The translations under genes and the position numbers were made by a program. A DNA stretch of 64,000 nucleotides from Niabella drilacis. Its GTDB lineage: Bacteria > Bacteroidota > Bacteroidia > Chitinophagales > Chitinophagaceae. The DNA is taken from the NCBI RefSeq assembly GCF_900101395.1, contig NZ_FMZO01000009.1, forward strand, positions 147,074 to 211,073, in the 5' to 3' direction. Each line of letters starts with the position of its first letter. Position 1 is the stretch's first letter. Under the pieces are notes generated by a model. The model ran no database searches. It was not told where the DNA came from and saw only the letters and a list, made by a program, of their open reading frames with translations. Positions 8,686 to 15,554 of the stretch are shown one piece after another.

Positions 8686-9288
8686 TCATTTTAAAGCTTC
8701 TTCTACAGGTGCCCAAAATGAAGCCGGGTCAATCCATTTACCATCTTCTTTGACATTCTTGTTCTCTTCATAGGAGAAAGTGGATTCCCAAACCCGGTAT
8801 TCTGGCATCAATTTCAACCGCCTGACAAGCCTGTTTTTTGAATCATATTCATACCGGCTATACGTTATCTTTTGCCGCTCAATTATCTCTTTCCGGGCTT
8901 TGTCATAAACCTTATTCCACCATTCCATATACACCAGCCTTCCATTTTCATTGTAATAGGATACAACCGAATCCTCAAAGTTGCTTATCTTGTTCCGCGT
9001 TAGGAAAGTTTGCTTAATCGTTTTGAGTTTCAACCCATTTTTACCAATGAATGAAACCACCAACGAATCATTGTTATACCTTGCGCTATCAATGCGCCCA
9101 AGATGCTGCAAAACCAATAACTCGTACCCCTGTAGCTTTACAGTTTGCTGAAGCTGTTTTAAATAGTTAAAAATTTTATTGCTGACCACTACACTATCTG
9201 TGCCAACATTGTGCAGTGTTTTCGTTGATACCTGCCCATAGGGTGCCAAACAAACAAACAAAGCAATTAAAAGAAATGTAAATCTCAT
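8686..9288 (-). CDS. Secreted protein, paralogue A1
   Basis: A 200-residue protein with a clear signal peptide (MRFTFLLIALFVCLAPYGQ). The mature part has YD/NG turns typical of MORN- or RHS-like short beta-hairpins: YYNENGRLVYMEWW and YEYDSKNRLVRR. It is paralogous to the gene at 9554-10123: both carry a ...NGxxxYxExW... segment followed by xYDxxxRxxxxxxxLP and a final FW. No enzymatic motif is visible. It sits between GG-leader genes on the same strand. Possible roles are periplasmic immunity or accessory protein; this is inference. Confidence 0.6.
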   Translation of the reverse strand: MRFTFLLIALFVCLAPYGQVSTKTLHNVGTDSVVVSNKIFNYLKQLQQTVKLQGYELLVLQHLGRIDSARYNNDSLVVSFIGKNGLKLKTIKQTFLTRNKISNFEDSVVSYYNENGRLVYMEWWNKVYDKARKEIIERQKITYSRYEYDSKNRLVRRLKLMPEYRVWESTFSYEENKNVKEDGKWIDPASFWAPVEEALK

Positions 9289-9553
9289 TGCGCACCGACT
9301 ATTTTAATCATTAAAAATCAGGAGTAAAACCTGTTTTCACTACGCCCCGGCCGCTTTTCCAACAACACAAGCTGATTCATAATAAGCCGGCATCAAAATT
9401 ATTTCTTTTCTCGGTCAGTGAGGACACTGACCGTGGCGTGGGCCGTGGTTTGTGTCCTCACAAACCACTAGTAATTACGCATTTTAATAAAAGTGATCCC
9501 GGTTCATTATCAACTCCCCTCCTGTTTTTACATCCGATTTATCGTATGGCCGG
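9289..9553. other. Intergenic region holding a REP-like double hairpin
   Basis: No gene is seen. The region separates two paralogous secreted-protein genes and carries the paired hairpins listed separately. Confidence 0.5.
9412..9468. repeat. REP/BIME-like pair of hairpins with complementary loops
   Basis: Two adjacent perfect hairpins. The first has arms CGGTCAGTG / CACTGACCG around AGGA (9412-9433). The second has arms GTGGTTTGTG / CACAAACCAC around TCCT (9445-9468). The centres GTGAGGACAC and GTGTCCTCAC are exact reverse complements, so the two hairpins could kiss through their loops or refold into one long stem. This resembles paired REP elements mobilised by RAYT transposases; no such gene is in the window. 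Confidence 0.6.
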
Positions 9554-10123
9554 TCAATCCCAAAATCCCCGTCCAGAATCATCATTAAACTGGCTTTTTT
9601 TCCCGGCTGAATCATATTTAAAGGATAATTTTTTTATCAAGGGGGTCGGCAAATAAACTACGTGTTTGGTTATCCGACCCATAGTATCGTATTCACTCCT
9701 GGAACGGCCCTGCCTGCTGAAAACAAATACAGTGTCAGGCTTCCTATTATTATCCATCAAATAATATGTTCTATGCCAGTTTTCAATATATTCCGGTTTC
9801 CCATTTTTATTAAAGAAAAACAAACTCGATTCAACCGTAGTGTTATTACGGTACAGAAGCTTTTGTTTTTTGATCAGATGACCCTTGTTATCAAAAAAAA
9901 GTGTAACACTCGAATCCTTGCTTTTATGTACAACATTCTCTTCGCCCAACTCCGTAGCGAGCCGAAGCTGATAGTTCAGCATATTATTCTGATCCCTTAA
10001 ATGTTCAATCATCTGGTAAAGACCGCCTATATCGGTTTTCCGATTATCCGGATCCGGTTTCGACTGGCTCAAACAAGCTATTGTCTTCAACAGGATCATT
10101 GCTATCAATATAAATTTTGCCAT
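9554..10123 (-). CDS. Secreted protein, paralogue A2
   Basis: A 189-residue protein with signal peptide MAKFILIAMILLKTIACLSQ. The mature protein parallels the gene at 8686: a K-D-S-x-V segment, FFFNKNGKPEYIENWH, then SEYDTMGRITKHVVYLP and a C-terminal GFWD. The YD-turn character suggests short beta-hairpin repeats. Same strand and neighbourhood as its paralogue, separated by the REP-like hairpins. Function unknown; tandem diversified secreted paralogues beside variable effectors are a common sign of immunity or accessory proteins. Confidence 0.6.
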   Translation of the reverse strand: MAKFILIAMILLKTIACLSQSKPDPDNRKTDIGGLYQMIEHLRDQNNMLNYQLRLATELGEENVVHKSKDSSVTLFFDNKGHLIKKQKLLYRNNTTVESSLFFFNKNGKPEYIENWHRTYYLMDNNRKPDTVFVFSRQGRSRSEYDTMGRITKHVVYLPTPLIKKLSFKYDSAGKKSQFNDDSGRGFWD

Positions 10124-10217
10124 ACCTGAAAATCGATTTGCCGATACGTTCCTTTCTGATCATTGCTCCTGCCAGCCATTGTTAAAGATGTCACCTCCTG
10201 CCATAGGGTTCAAGTCC

Positions 10218-10970
10218 TTACAAAATATCAAAATAAATTGAGTTACATACCACCTGAGAAGGTATCGCACTATCGTAATTCAAGATTTTTTTTATAGCTG
10301 TATTCTTTTCTGACAAAACGGTCAGCTGCGGTGCATACCGGATCTCATACCGTCCCGGCAATAATTTTTGAATATCAAGAAGAACGACAAAGTAATTTTT
10401 ATAGCAATCATTTGCGTTCAGAAACAAACATTCATGAAGTAAGAATGCCCTCAGCCCAATCGTATCCGTATTGGATAACTTTGCCTTTTCATTCAGATAC
10501 CTTTGGACAATGGTATTGTTGGCATTTTTATTCTTCATGGCTATTGAATCAATAATAAATTTAAGGAACTTCCCTTTGGCAATTCCGGACATTCTCTCTA
10601 AACTTATCGGATCAAATGATTGCACTACAACATTCTTAGGCAGAGGGGGACGTTCAATTTGAGCGAAAGATCGCCCTGAATAGTAGGCTCCATCTATTTC
10701 TTTAAAAAGCACTCCATTTCTGTAAAGGGATAACGTTTTTCTATTTTTTGAAAGCAGCCTTTCCGATGCTTGTGGTATGTAGATATTGCTGCCAGTTTCA
10801 TTTTTAAAAGATATGCCAATAGCAATTAAGCGACCGGTATCCGCTTTATCCGGGTTGAATATAACCGCCATTTCTGCAGCAAGGTCTACTTTTGACTTTT
10901 CCTGCGAAAAGACTGCAACAGTAATCAGTAGCAGCAGTGTTTGAATGCAGAGAGCAAGTTTAAATTTCAT
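10218..10970 (-). CDS. Secreted protein, paralogue B1
   Basis: A 250-residue protein with signal peptide MKFKLALCIQTLLLLITVAVFSQ. It is clearly paralogous to the gene at 13386: both have IYIPxxSxxxLSKxxxxLxLYxxGxxxxxxxxxYxSG, a conserved VVxQS segment, NxECLFLxAxxxxxNYFVVxLxxxKLxPGxYEIRY and a Cys-containing end. The pattern looks like a beta-sandwich, but I recognise no named family. Co-orientation with the GG-leader genes suggests a shared role, perhaps binding or neutralising the exported product in the periplasm (inference). Confidence 0.6.
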   Translation of the reverse strand: MKFKLALCIQTLLLLITVAVFSQEKSKVDLAAEMAVIFNPDKADTGRLIAIGISFKNETGSNIYIPQASERLLSKNRKTLSLYRNGVLFKEIDGAYYSGRSFAQIERPPLPKNVVVQSFDPISLERMSGIAKGKFLKFIIDSIAMKNKNANNTIVQRYLNEKAKLSNTDTIGLRAFLLHECLFLNANDCYKNYFVVLLDIQKLLPGRYEIRYAPQLTVLSEKNTAIKKILNYDSAIPSQVVCNSIYFDIL

Positions 10971-11106
10971 TCATATCGTTTTTATAAGTGTGCAACGGGG
11001 AGGGGTAAAGTCAGTCCATTTCTCCTATGCGTGTCTTTTAATTTCACACTCACCAATTTTTTTGGGGGCCTCGTTGCAATATTCAAGGATTTATACCAGC
11101 TATAGT

Positions 11107-11949
11107 TTACCTGCCTGTTATATTGACCATTGTACGCGGAGATGTTAAAATTGAAACCGTTCCATCATTGTTTATGCGAATATAAATTTTAATGTAAGAT
11201 TCATAGGTAGCATTACTTTCTATAAGCTTCGCAGGAGACCAACCATGAACCTGTTGTTCAAATACTTTTTGAACTTTATCTGAATAAACGGACTTCCGGC
11301 CCACAATCAGCTCCAGATTCCTTAATACGCCATCTTGCATAACAATGCCACGAAATACAATAATTGAATCAGCTGGCTTTAATACCTGATTGGCATATGG
11401 GCGAATTTTTTCTGCAACTTTACTCATATCCCCTGCGTATTCCGGAACAGTTGCTAATACTCTTCGTTGCCGGCTGCTTCTATCCTCCTCCACAGTTGAA
11501 GAAGGAGCAAAGCTACAACGTACAGAATCCATATATACCGTTGCAGTGGCTATTACACATTGGTTGCAGAGATCATCATCGTTCCTTCGTCTTACGACCT
11601 GTTGGGGACACTTAAAACTGCTATATAATTTTTTAAAAATAACGGAATCCACTTCATGATCCGATTTATAGTATTCTCTAAGTCGCCTCGCTTTATCATC
11701 TTTAAATAGTACAAATATCCCGTATGGTCTTTCATCCGAAAAGCTTACGACCAGCTTTTCTATCATAGGGTGAGTTCTGAAAAACGCATTGTTAGCTGTA
11801 TCCGGAACAGTTATCAAACGGTATTCGCTTAAACTATTTACGGCTGAACTACTTATACTCTGTGCGTATACTCCGTTTAGATTAAATAATGCAAATAGTG
11901 CAACAATCAAAGTCGTTTTTTTTACGGACGGGTTACCATTCATAAGCAA
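11107..11949 (-). CDS. Secreted protein with a TonB-C-like end
   Basis: A 280-residue protein with a signal sequence ending at about GVYAQ (start possibly at the Met at 11943). The N-terminal half has a C..C pair (DDLCNQC). The last ~80 residues read VFRGIVMQDGVLRNLELIVGR, then QQVHGWSPAKLIES and YIKIYIRIN, following the G-V-x-x-DG ... W-x-PA ... fold pattern of TonB C-terminal domains. No N-terminal anchor or Pro-rich linker is present, so it is unlikely to be an energy transducer. It starts shortly after the GG-leader gene at 12075 and is probably co-transcribed with it. Confidence 0.6.
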   Translation of the reverse strand: MLMNGNPSVKKTTLIVALFALFNLNGVYAQSISSSAVNSLSEYRLITVPDTANNAFFRTHPMIEKLVVSFSDERPYGIFVLFKDDKARRLREYYKSDHEVDSVIFKKLYSSFKCPQQVVRRRNDDDLCNQCVIATATVYMDSVRCSFAPSSTVEEDRSSRQRRVLATVPEYAGDMSKVAEKIRPYANQVLKPADSIIVFRGIVMQDGVLRNLELIVGRKSVYSDKVQKVFEQQVHGWSPAKLIESNATYESYIKIYIRINNDGTVSILTSPRTMVNITGR

Positions 11950-11986
11950 GAATATTATAATAGTTTGAAAACATTACCCCCCCCTT

Positions 11987-12102
11987 CTATCGTCTCTTAT
12001 AATATACAATTGTTCCTTGTTCATAATCACCTTGTTTCTCAGGGTCGGTCTCATAACCTCTTCGAAACTCATACTCATTGGCCCAATCCCTTGTTTCTCT
12101 TA
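11987..12102 (-). other. Out-of-frame 3' extension of GG-leader protein 2
   Basis: Directly after the G8 tract, the frame one base away from the annotated one reads VRETRDWANEYEFRRG... and continues 38 codons to a TAG at 11987-11989. This text is more protein-like than the annotated end (KRNKGLGQ) and continues a domain with the pattern NC...SHAGQY...KGG. If the tract had seven G instead of eight, the protein would be 335 rather than 306 residues. Confidence 0.6.
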
Positions 12103-12995
12103 CCCCCCCCTTTTCCGTGGAATGCGCCAGTTGTCGGGTTATATTGCCCCGCATGAGAAAACTGGCTACCCACATATACTATCGCCAAGGATGCCTCCGT
12201 TAAGTTTGTCGTACTCTCGTAATAAGACGAGAGCATAGTCGTAAACCCCGTAAACTCGTCAAATTGTGTAGCCTCATTGTCAATAAACCAATAGTCTCCA
12301 TCAGCAAAAGCCGATCCATAGCAGTTGGCCATATATTTTTCGTCAAGCGGCAACACGTTCCCATTTAGATCAGAGGCGCTCAAAACCTTATAGGCTATCA
12401 CATCTCCACCTGTTGTAGTCAATGTAACTTGCTGCATATATAAACTGATATCGTACTTTTCATAAATAATATAAGTATCACTTGGAATTGCAACAATATT
12501 ACCATCACTATCCCTAGTCCAGGGCCCACGACCAGCTTCAGGAGTTGGCACTGGCTGTGGCCCATAGGTTTGAAAATACGAAGTATATAAAGCGCTAAAA
12601 TAGCCTCCGCCACCACCATCTCCTCCTGTTCCTGAATTGTAGCCACTATCCCCGTAGTAATAATAGCCAGAGCCCGAACTTCCGTTCCAACCACTGCCTC
12701 CATAGCTGGCATACACCATTACCGGATCCATCACCAGGTAGCCTTCAGAATAATAATTGCCGTTACTATCCTGGGTAACCACAAATCCATTCTGCCGCAT
12801 ATAATCCACAAATCCCTCTATTGTGAAGCCAGAAGAATCAAAACCTGAAGAGCCAGAACCTCCTCCTTTATACATTAATTGTTCATGTCTGCCAATAGCA
12901 GCCATCTCCCTTTCCAATTCTTCAAATGCCAGTTTTAGTTTTCTCTTTTGCCTGTTTTTTGCTGAAGGATGCTTTAAGATAAGGTTATTTCTCAT
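12075..12995 (-). CDS. GG-leader exported protein 2, Cys/His domain, frame broken at G8 tract
   Basis: 306 residues as read. Residues 1-45 are the double-glycine leader (KLKLAFEELERE ... MYKGG). Residues 46-146 are Gly/Ser/Tyr-rich, nearly identical to the protein at 14302. From residue ~147 it becomes a different domain with Cys225 in NCYGSAF and His281 in SHAGQY, a spacing seen in papain/NlpC-like or DUF7689-like folds; the family name is a memory-based guess. The frame runs off at codons 296-298 inside eight G (12103-12110). One G fewer gives a 335-residue product. It could be a phase switch, an inactivating indel or a base-calling error. Export by the C39 transporter is expected. Confidence 0.65.
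   Translation of the reverse strand: MRNNLILKHPSAKNRQKRKLKLAFEELEREMAAIGRHEQLMYKGGGSGSSGFDSSGFTIEGFVDYMRQNGFVVTQDSNGNYYSEGYLVMDPVMVYASYGGSGWNGSSGSGYYYYGDSGYNSGTGGDGGGGGYFSALYTSYFQTYGPQPVPTPEAGRGPWTRDSDGNIVAIPSDTYIIYEKYDISLYMQQVTLTTTGGDVIAYKVLSASDLNGNVLPLDEKYMANCYGSAFADGDYWFIDNEATQFDEFTGFTTMLSSYYESTTNLTEASLAIVYVGSQFSHAGQYNPTTGAFHGKGGGKRNKGLGQ
12103..12110 (-). repeat. G8 homopolymer inside GG-leader gene 2
   Basis: Eight C on the + strand, so eight G in the coding strand, at codons 296-298. The two alternative lengths give a 306- or 335-residue product. A second G8 tract lies at 11977-11984, three bases past the stop of the alternative frame and 28 nt before the next gene's start. Confidence 0.8.
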
Positions 12996-13324
12996 AAATA
13001 AGTTTTTAAGTTTTGTATCTCACGAATTTCGTAAAAAAAAAAATAAAGATATCAAAATAAAATAGTTAAATTTTCGTTAAACAAATACACCCATAATTCT
13101 TCCTATACAATTTACCCAATATTTGCTTCACAATCAAAGCTACTTCCATAAAAATGAAATCCCATAGCTTCCCATGCGATCGCCAGCTTGATATGATGGA
13201 CTGCGGCCCGGCCTGCTTAAAAATGATTGCCAAATATTATGGAAAATACTACAGTCTGCAGCACCTGCGGGACAAATACGGCATCACAAAGGAAGGCGTT
13301 TCCTTTCTGGATTTAAGCCATGCC
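12559..13324. repeat. 766-bp direct duplication, copy A
   Basis: Matches 14789-15554 at a constant offset of 2230 with about two dozen substitutions and no gaps by eye (about 97%). It covers codons 1-146 of the GG-leader gene, the divergent intergenic region and the first 57 codons of the exporter. Similarity decays at the left edge and stops sharply at the right edge (TGCC at 13321-13324). Confidence 0.9.
12996..13153. promoter_or_regulatory. Divergent promoter region, copy A
   Basis: 158 A+T-rich bases between the starts of GG-leader gene 2 (minus) and the exporter fragment (plus), nearly identical to 15226-15383. It must hold the minus-strand promoter of the leader gene and, in copy B, the plus-strand promoter of the exporter. 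The best -7-like string on the plus strand is AATATTTG at 13118-13125 (one mismatch). No perfect consensus was found. Confidence 0.5.
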
Positions 13325-13357
13325 AGAGTGGTTTTCTGCAAAGCATTCCACATTTAG
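13154..13357 (+). pseudogene. Truncated PCAT exporter: N-terminal C39 fragment
   Basis: 67 codons. The first 57 match the start of the intact exporter at 15384 with one or two changes, including the oxyanion Gln11 and catalytic Cys17 in MDCGPAC, then diverge (RVVFCKAFHI) and stop. The catalytic His and Asp, all transmembrane helices and the ATPase are missing. It is the tail of the duplication, cut where the copied segment ended. It cannot be a transporter or protease. If made, it could at most bind leaders weakly. Confidence 0.85.
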
Positions 13358-13385
13358 AACAGACCTTCTCACTCCGAAAAGGTTA

Positions 13386-14213
13386 TTATTCATCAATAAA
13401 AGCAGATTCGATTGCTAACTTTGGAGATCCATTAATTTCAGGTTTGCTTTTAACAATCTTTAAAAAAAATGGAGCACAGTCTATTCTTTGAGGAATATAC
13501 TGTTTATATTGAAGGATCATTTCTAAATTGCTAAATGCCGCCAGCCCGTCTTTCGAGTTCTTTGAAGGCACATGTAGATATGGCTCATATCTAATCTCAT
13601 AATCTCCTGGTTTTAATTTATTTGTATTTAAAAACACAACGAAATAATTTGAATGAGTCTCCCCTGCCTGTAAAAAAAGGCATTCATTATTTATGTATGC
13701 TGTCAAGCGGGATTTTGGTACTGGTTCTGAAAAATCCGGGTTTGAATAAATGTAATGAGACGCTATTGATGCTTTTGCATTTTTATCATAATTTATTAAA
13801 CTAATAGAATCAAAAATATAGTTCAAAAACCGGCTTAAATTTTTTGAATTATAACGCTCGACAGTCGGATAACCATGAAGCGATTGTATAACAACATTCG
13901 TATCCTTACTTGGGGGAACAAAACTCAAACTTTTTCCTGAAAAAATATAGTCATTTAAGCGATCGTAATATTTACCATCCTTATAGAGGATTAACATCCC
14001 TTTTTGCTTTGAAAGCATCGTATGTGAGGTATATGGGATATATATATCACGACTGGAGGTATTTTTTAATGTAACACCCAAAGTAACAATCGAATCCGGT
14101 GCTCTCAATCCATGTATATTAATAAGATTTATTTGTCCAACTACAGAATTATTTTGTGCAACAGATGCTGTAGTAAGAAAAAAAAGAAACGGTGCTAAAT
14201 AAAAATAATGCAT
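13386..14213 (-). CDS. Secreted protein, paralogue B2
   Basis: A 275-residue protein with signal peptide MHYFYLAPFLFFLTTASVAQ. It is the paralogue of the gene at 10218: shared DIYIPYTSHTMLSKQKGMLILYKDG, then FSGKS, NVVIQS, NNECLFLQAG and NYFVVFLNTNKLKPGDYEIRYEP. It adds a ~25-residue C-terminal tail. It follows GG-leader gene 3 by 88 nt on the same strand, so each of the two duplicated leader genes has a B-type secreted protein on its downstream side. No family recognised. A cognate binding or immunity role is suggested only by this pairing. Confidence 0.6.
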   Translation of the reverse strand: MHYFYLAPFLFFLTTASVAQNNSVVGQINLINIHGLRAPDSIVTLGVTLKNTSSRDIYIPYTSHTMLSKQKGMLILYKDGKYYDRLNDYIFSGKSLSFVPPSKDTNVVIQSLHGYPTVERYNSKNLSRFLNYIFDSISLINYDKNAKASIASHYIYSNPDFSEPVPKSRLTAYINNECLFLQAGETHSNYFVVFLNTNKLKPGDYEIRYEPYLHVPSKNSKDGLAAFSNLEMILQYKQYIPQRIDCAPFFLKIVKSKPEINGSPKLAIESAFIDE

Positions 14214-14301
14214 GATGTTTAACCTTTTAAAATCATCCCAAAATCTAAAAATCTGGTTGATTCCTTATCAAAAATGCTTAGCAGACTATAAAACTCAATC
14301 A

Positions 14302-15225
14302 CTAAGGTTTCCAATGGGGATCATCTTCCAAATTTGAATTGGAATTTGCACCATTATCTACTGCCTCGTCCCTAGCATTTAATGCCTCCGCCGCAAGTCC
14401 TAATCTGTTATGCTGCTCATAATACTGCGCCTCAGCTTCATAGGCTCTATATTCAGAGTCTTGCCAAAGTTGATTTTTATCAGTATACACATCACCATAT
14501 TCGTAGAAATTCCATGCGTGAACTGACTCATGTACTATAATACCCATTGCCCACACCGAATCTGCACTGGTTGCAACACTTGGCGCAATGAAAATTCTTA
14601 TGGAACCATCGGAAAGCTGTTGAGTTATTCCATAAATAGATGCCCCATCACCACCATCTTTATAAATTGTTCCGTTTGTCAGGTGAAAACCACTTGGCAA
14701 GTCACTTGGGTCGCTTGAAACGGCAGTGTTCGCCGGTAAATCGAAATTCATACTATATTGAACTTGTGCCCAATTATTAGTTGGTGTTGGCCCATAAGTC
14801 TGAAAATACGACGTATATACAGCGCCGAAATAACTCCAGCCACCACCATCTCCTCCTGTTCCCGAATTGTAGCCACTATCCCCGTAGTAATAATAGCCAG
14901 AGCCCGAACTTCCGTTCCAACCACTGCCTCCATAGCTGGCATACACCACTACCGGATCCATCACCAGGTAGCCTTCAGAATAATAATTGCCGTTACTATC
15001 CTGGGTAACCACAAATCCATTCTGCTGCATATAATACACAAATCCCTCTATTGTGAAGCCAGAAGAATCAAAACCTGAAGAGCCAGAACCTCCTCCTTTA
15101 TACATTAATTGTTCATGTCTGCCAATAGCAGCCATCTCCCTTTCCAATTCTTCAAATGCCAGTTTTAGTTTTCTCTTTTGCCTGTTTTTTGCTGGAGGAT
15201 GCTTTAAGATAAGGTCATTTCTCAT
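14302..15225 (-). CDS. GG-leader exported protein 3, HExxH metalloprotease-like domain
   Basis: 307 residues. Residues 1-45 are the double-glycine leader (MYKGG, cleavage after Gly45). Residues 46-146 are the Gly/Ser/Tyr-rich region shared with protein 2. The rest is unique: a beta-rich stretch (SIRIFIAP) leads into IIVHESVHAWNF with HExxH at His232-Glu233-His236, and Glu258/Glu263 as candidate third zinc ligands in DSEYRAYEAEAQYYE. This is a gluzincin-like zinc site, so a peptidase or metal-dependent toxin domain is plausible. No signal peptide besides the leader; export through the adjacent PCAT is expected. Confidence 0.72.
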   Translation of the reverse strand: MRNDLILKHPPAKNRQKRKLKLAFEELEREMAAIGRHEQLMYKGGGSGSSGFDSSGFTIEGFVYYMQQNGFVVTQDSNGNYYSEGYLVMDPVVVYASYGGSGWNGSSGSGYYYYGDSGYNSGTGGDGGGWSYFGAVYTSYFQTYGPTPTNNWAQVQYSMNFDLPANTAVSSDPSDLPSGFHLTNGTIYKDGGDGASIYGITQQLSDGSIRIFIAPSVATSADSVWAMGIIVHESVHAWNFYEYGDVYTDKNQLWQDSEYRAYEAEAQYYEQHNRLGLAAEALNARDEAVDNGANSNSNLEDDPHWKP

Positions 15226-15554
15226 AAATAAGTTTTTAAGTTTTGTATCTCACGAATTTCGTAAAAAAAAAAATAAAGACATCAAAATAAAATAGTTAAA
15301 TTTTCGTTAAACAAATACACCCATAATTCTTCCTATACAATTTACCCAATATTTGCTTCACAATCAAAGCTACTTCCATAAAAATGAAATCCTATAGCTT
15401 CCCATGCGATCGCCAGCTTGATATGATGGACTGCGGCCCGGCCTGCTTAAAAATGATTGCCAAATATTATGGAAAATACTACAGCCTGCAGCACCTGCGG
15501 GACAAATGCGGCATCACAAAGGAAGGCGTTTCATTTCTGGATTTAAGTCATGCC
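14789..15554. repeat. 766-bp direct duplication, copy B
   Basis: Partner of 12559-13324. This copy is continuous with a full-length exporter gene, so it is more likely the parent at its right end. The sharp change of the leader gene just left of 14789 marks where the C-terminal coding part was exchanged. Confidence 0.9.
15226..15383. promoter_or_regulatory. Divergent promoter region, copy B
   Basis: 158 A+T-rich bases between GG-leader gene 3 (minus) and the intact exporter (plus). It differs from copy A at only one or two positions, so both leader genes should be expressed and regulated alike. Confidence 0.5.

Noticed and set aside
9412-9468. CRISPR or IS end
   Set aside because: Only two hairpins, no spacer-repeat order, no transposase nearby; REP-like pair is the better description.
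11107-11949. TonB energy transducer
   Set aside because: Only the C-terminal domain resembles TonB; there is a cleavable signal and no anchor, Pro-rich linker, ExbB or ExbD.
12823-13065. 80-codon + frame, repeated at 15053-15295
   Set aside because: Antisense to the duplicated leader region; the duplication explains its presence twice.
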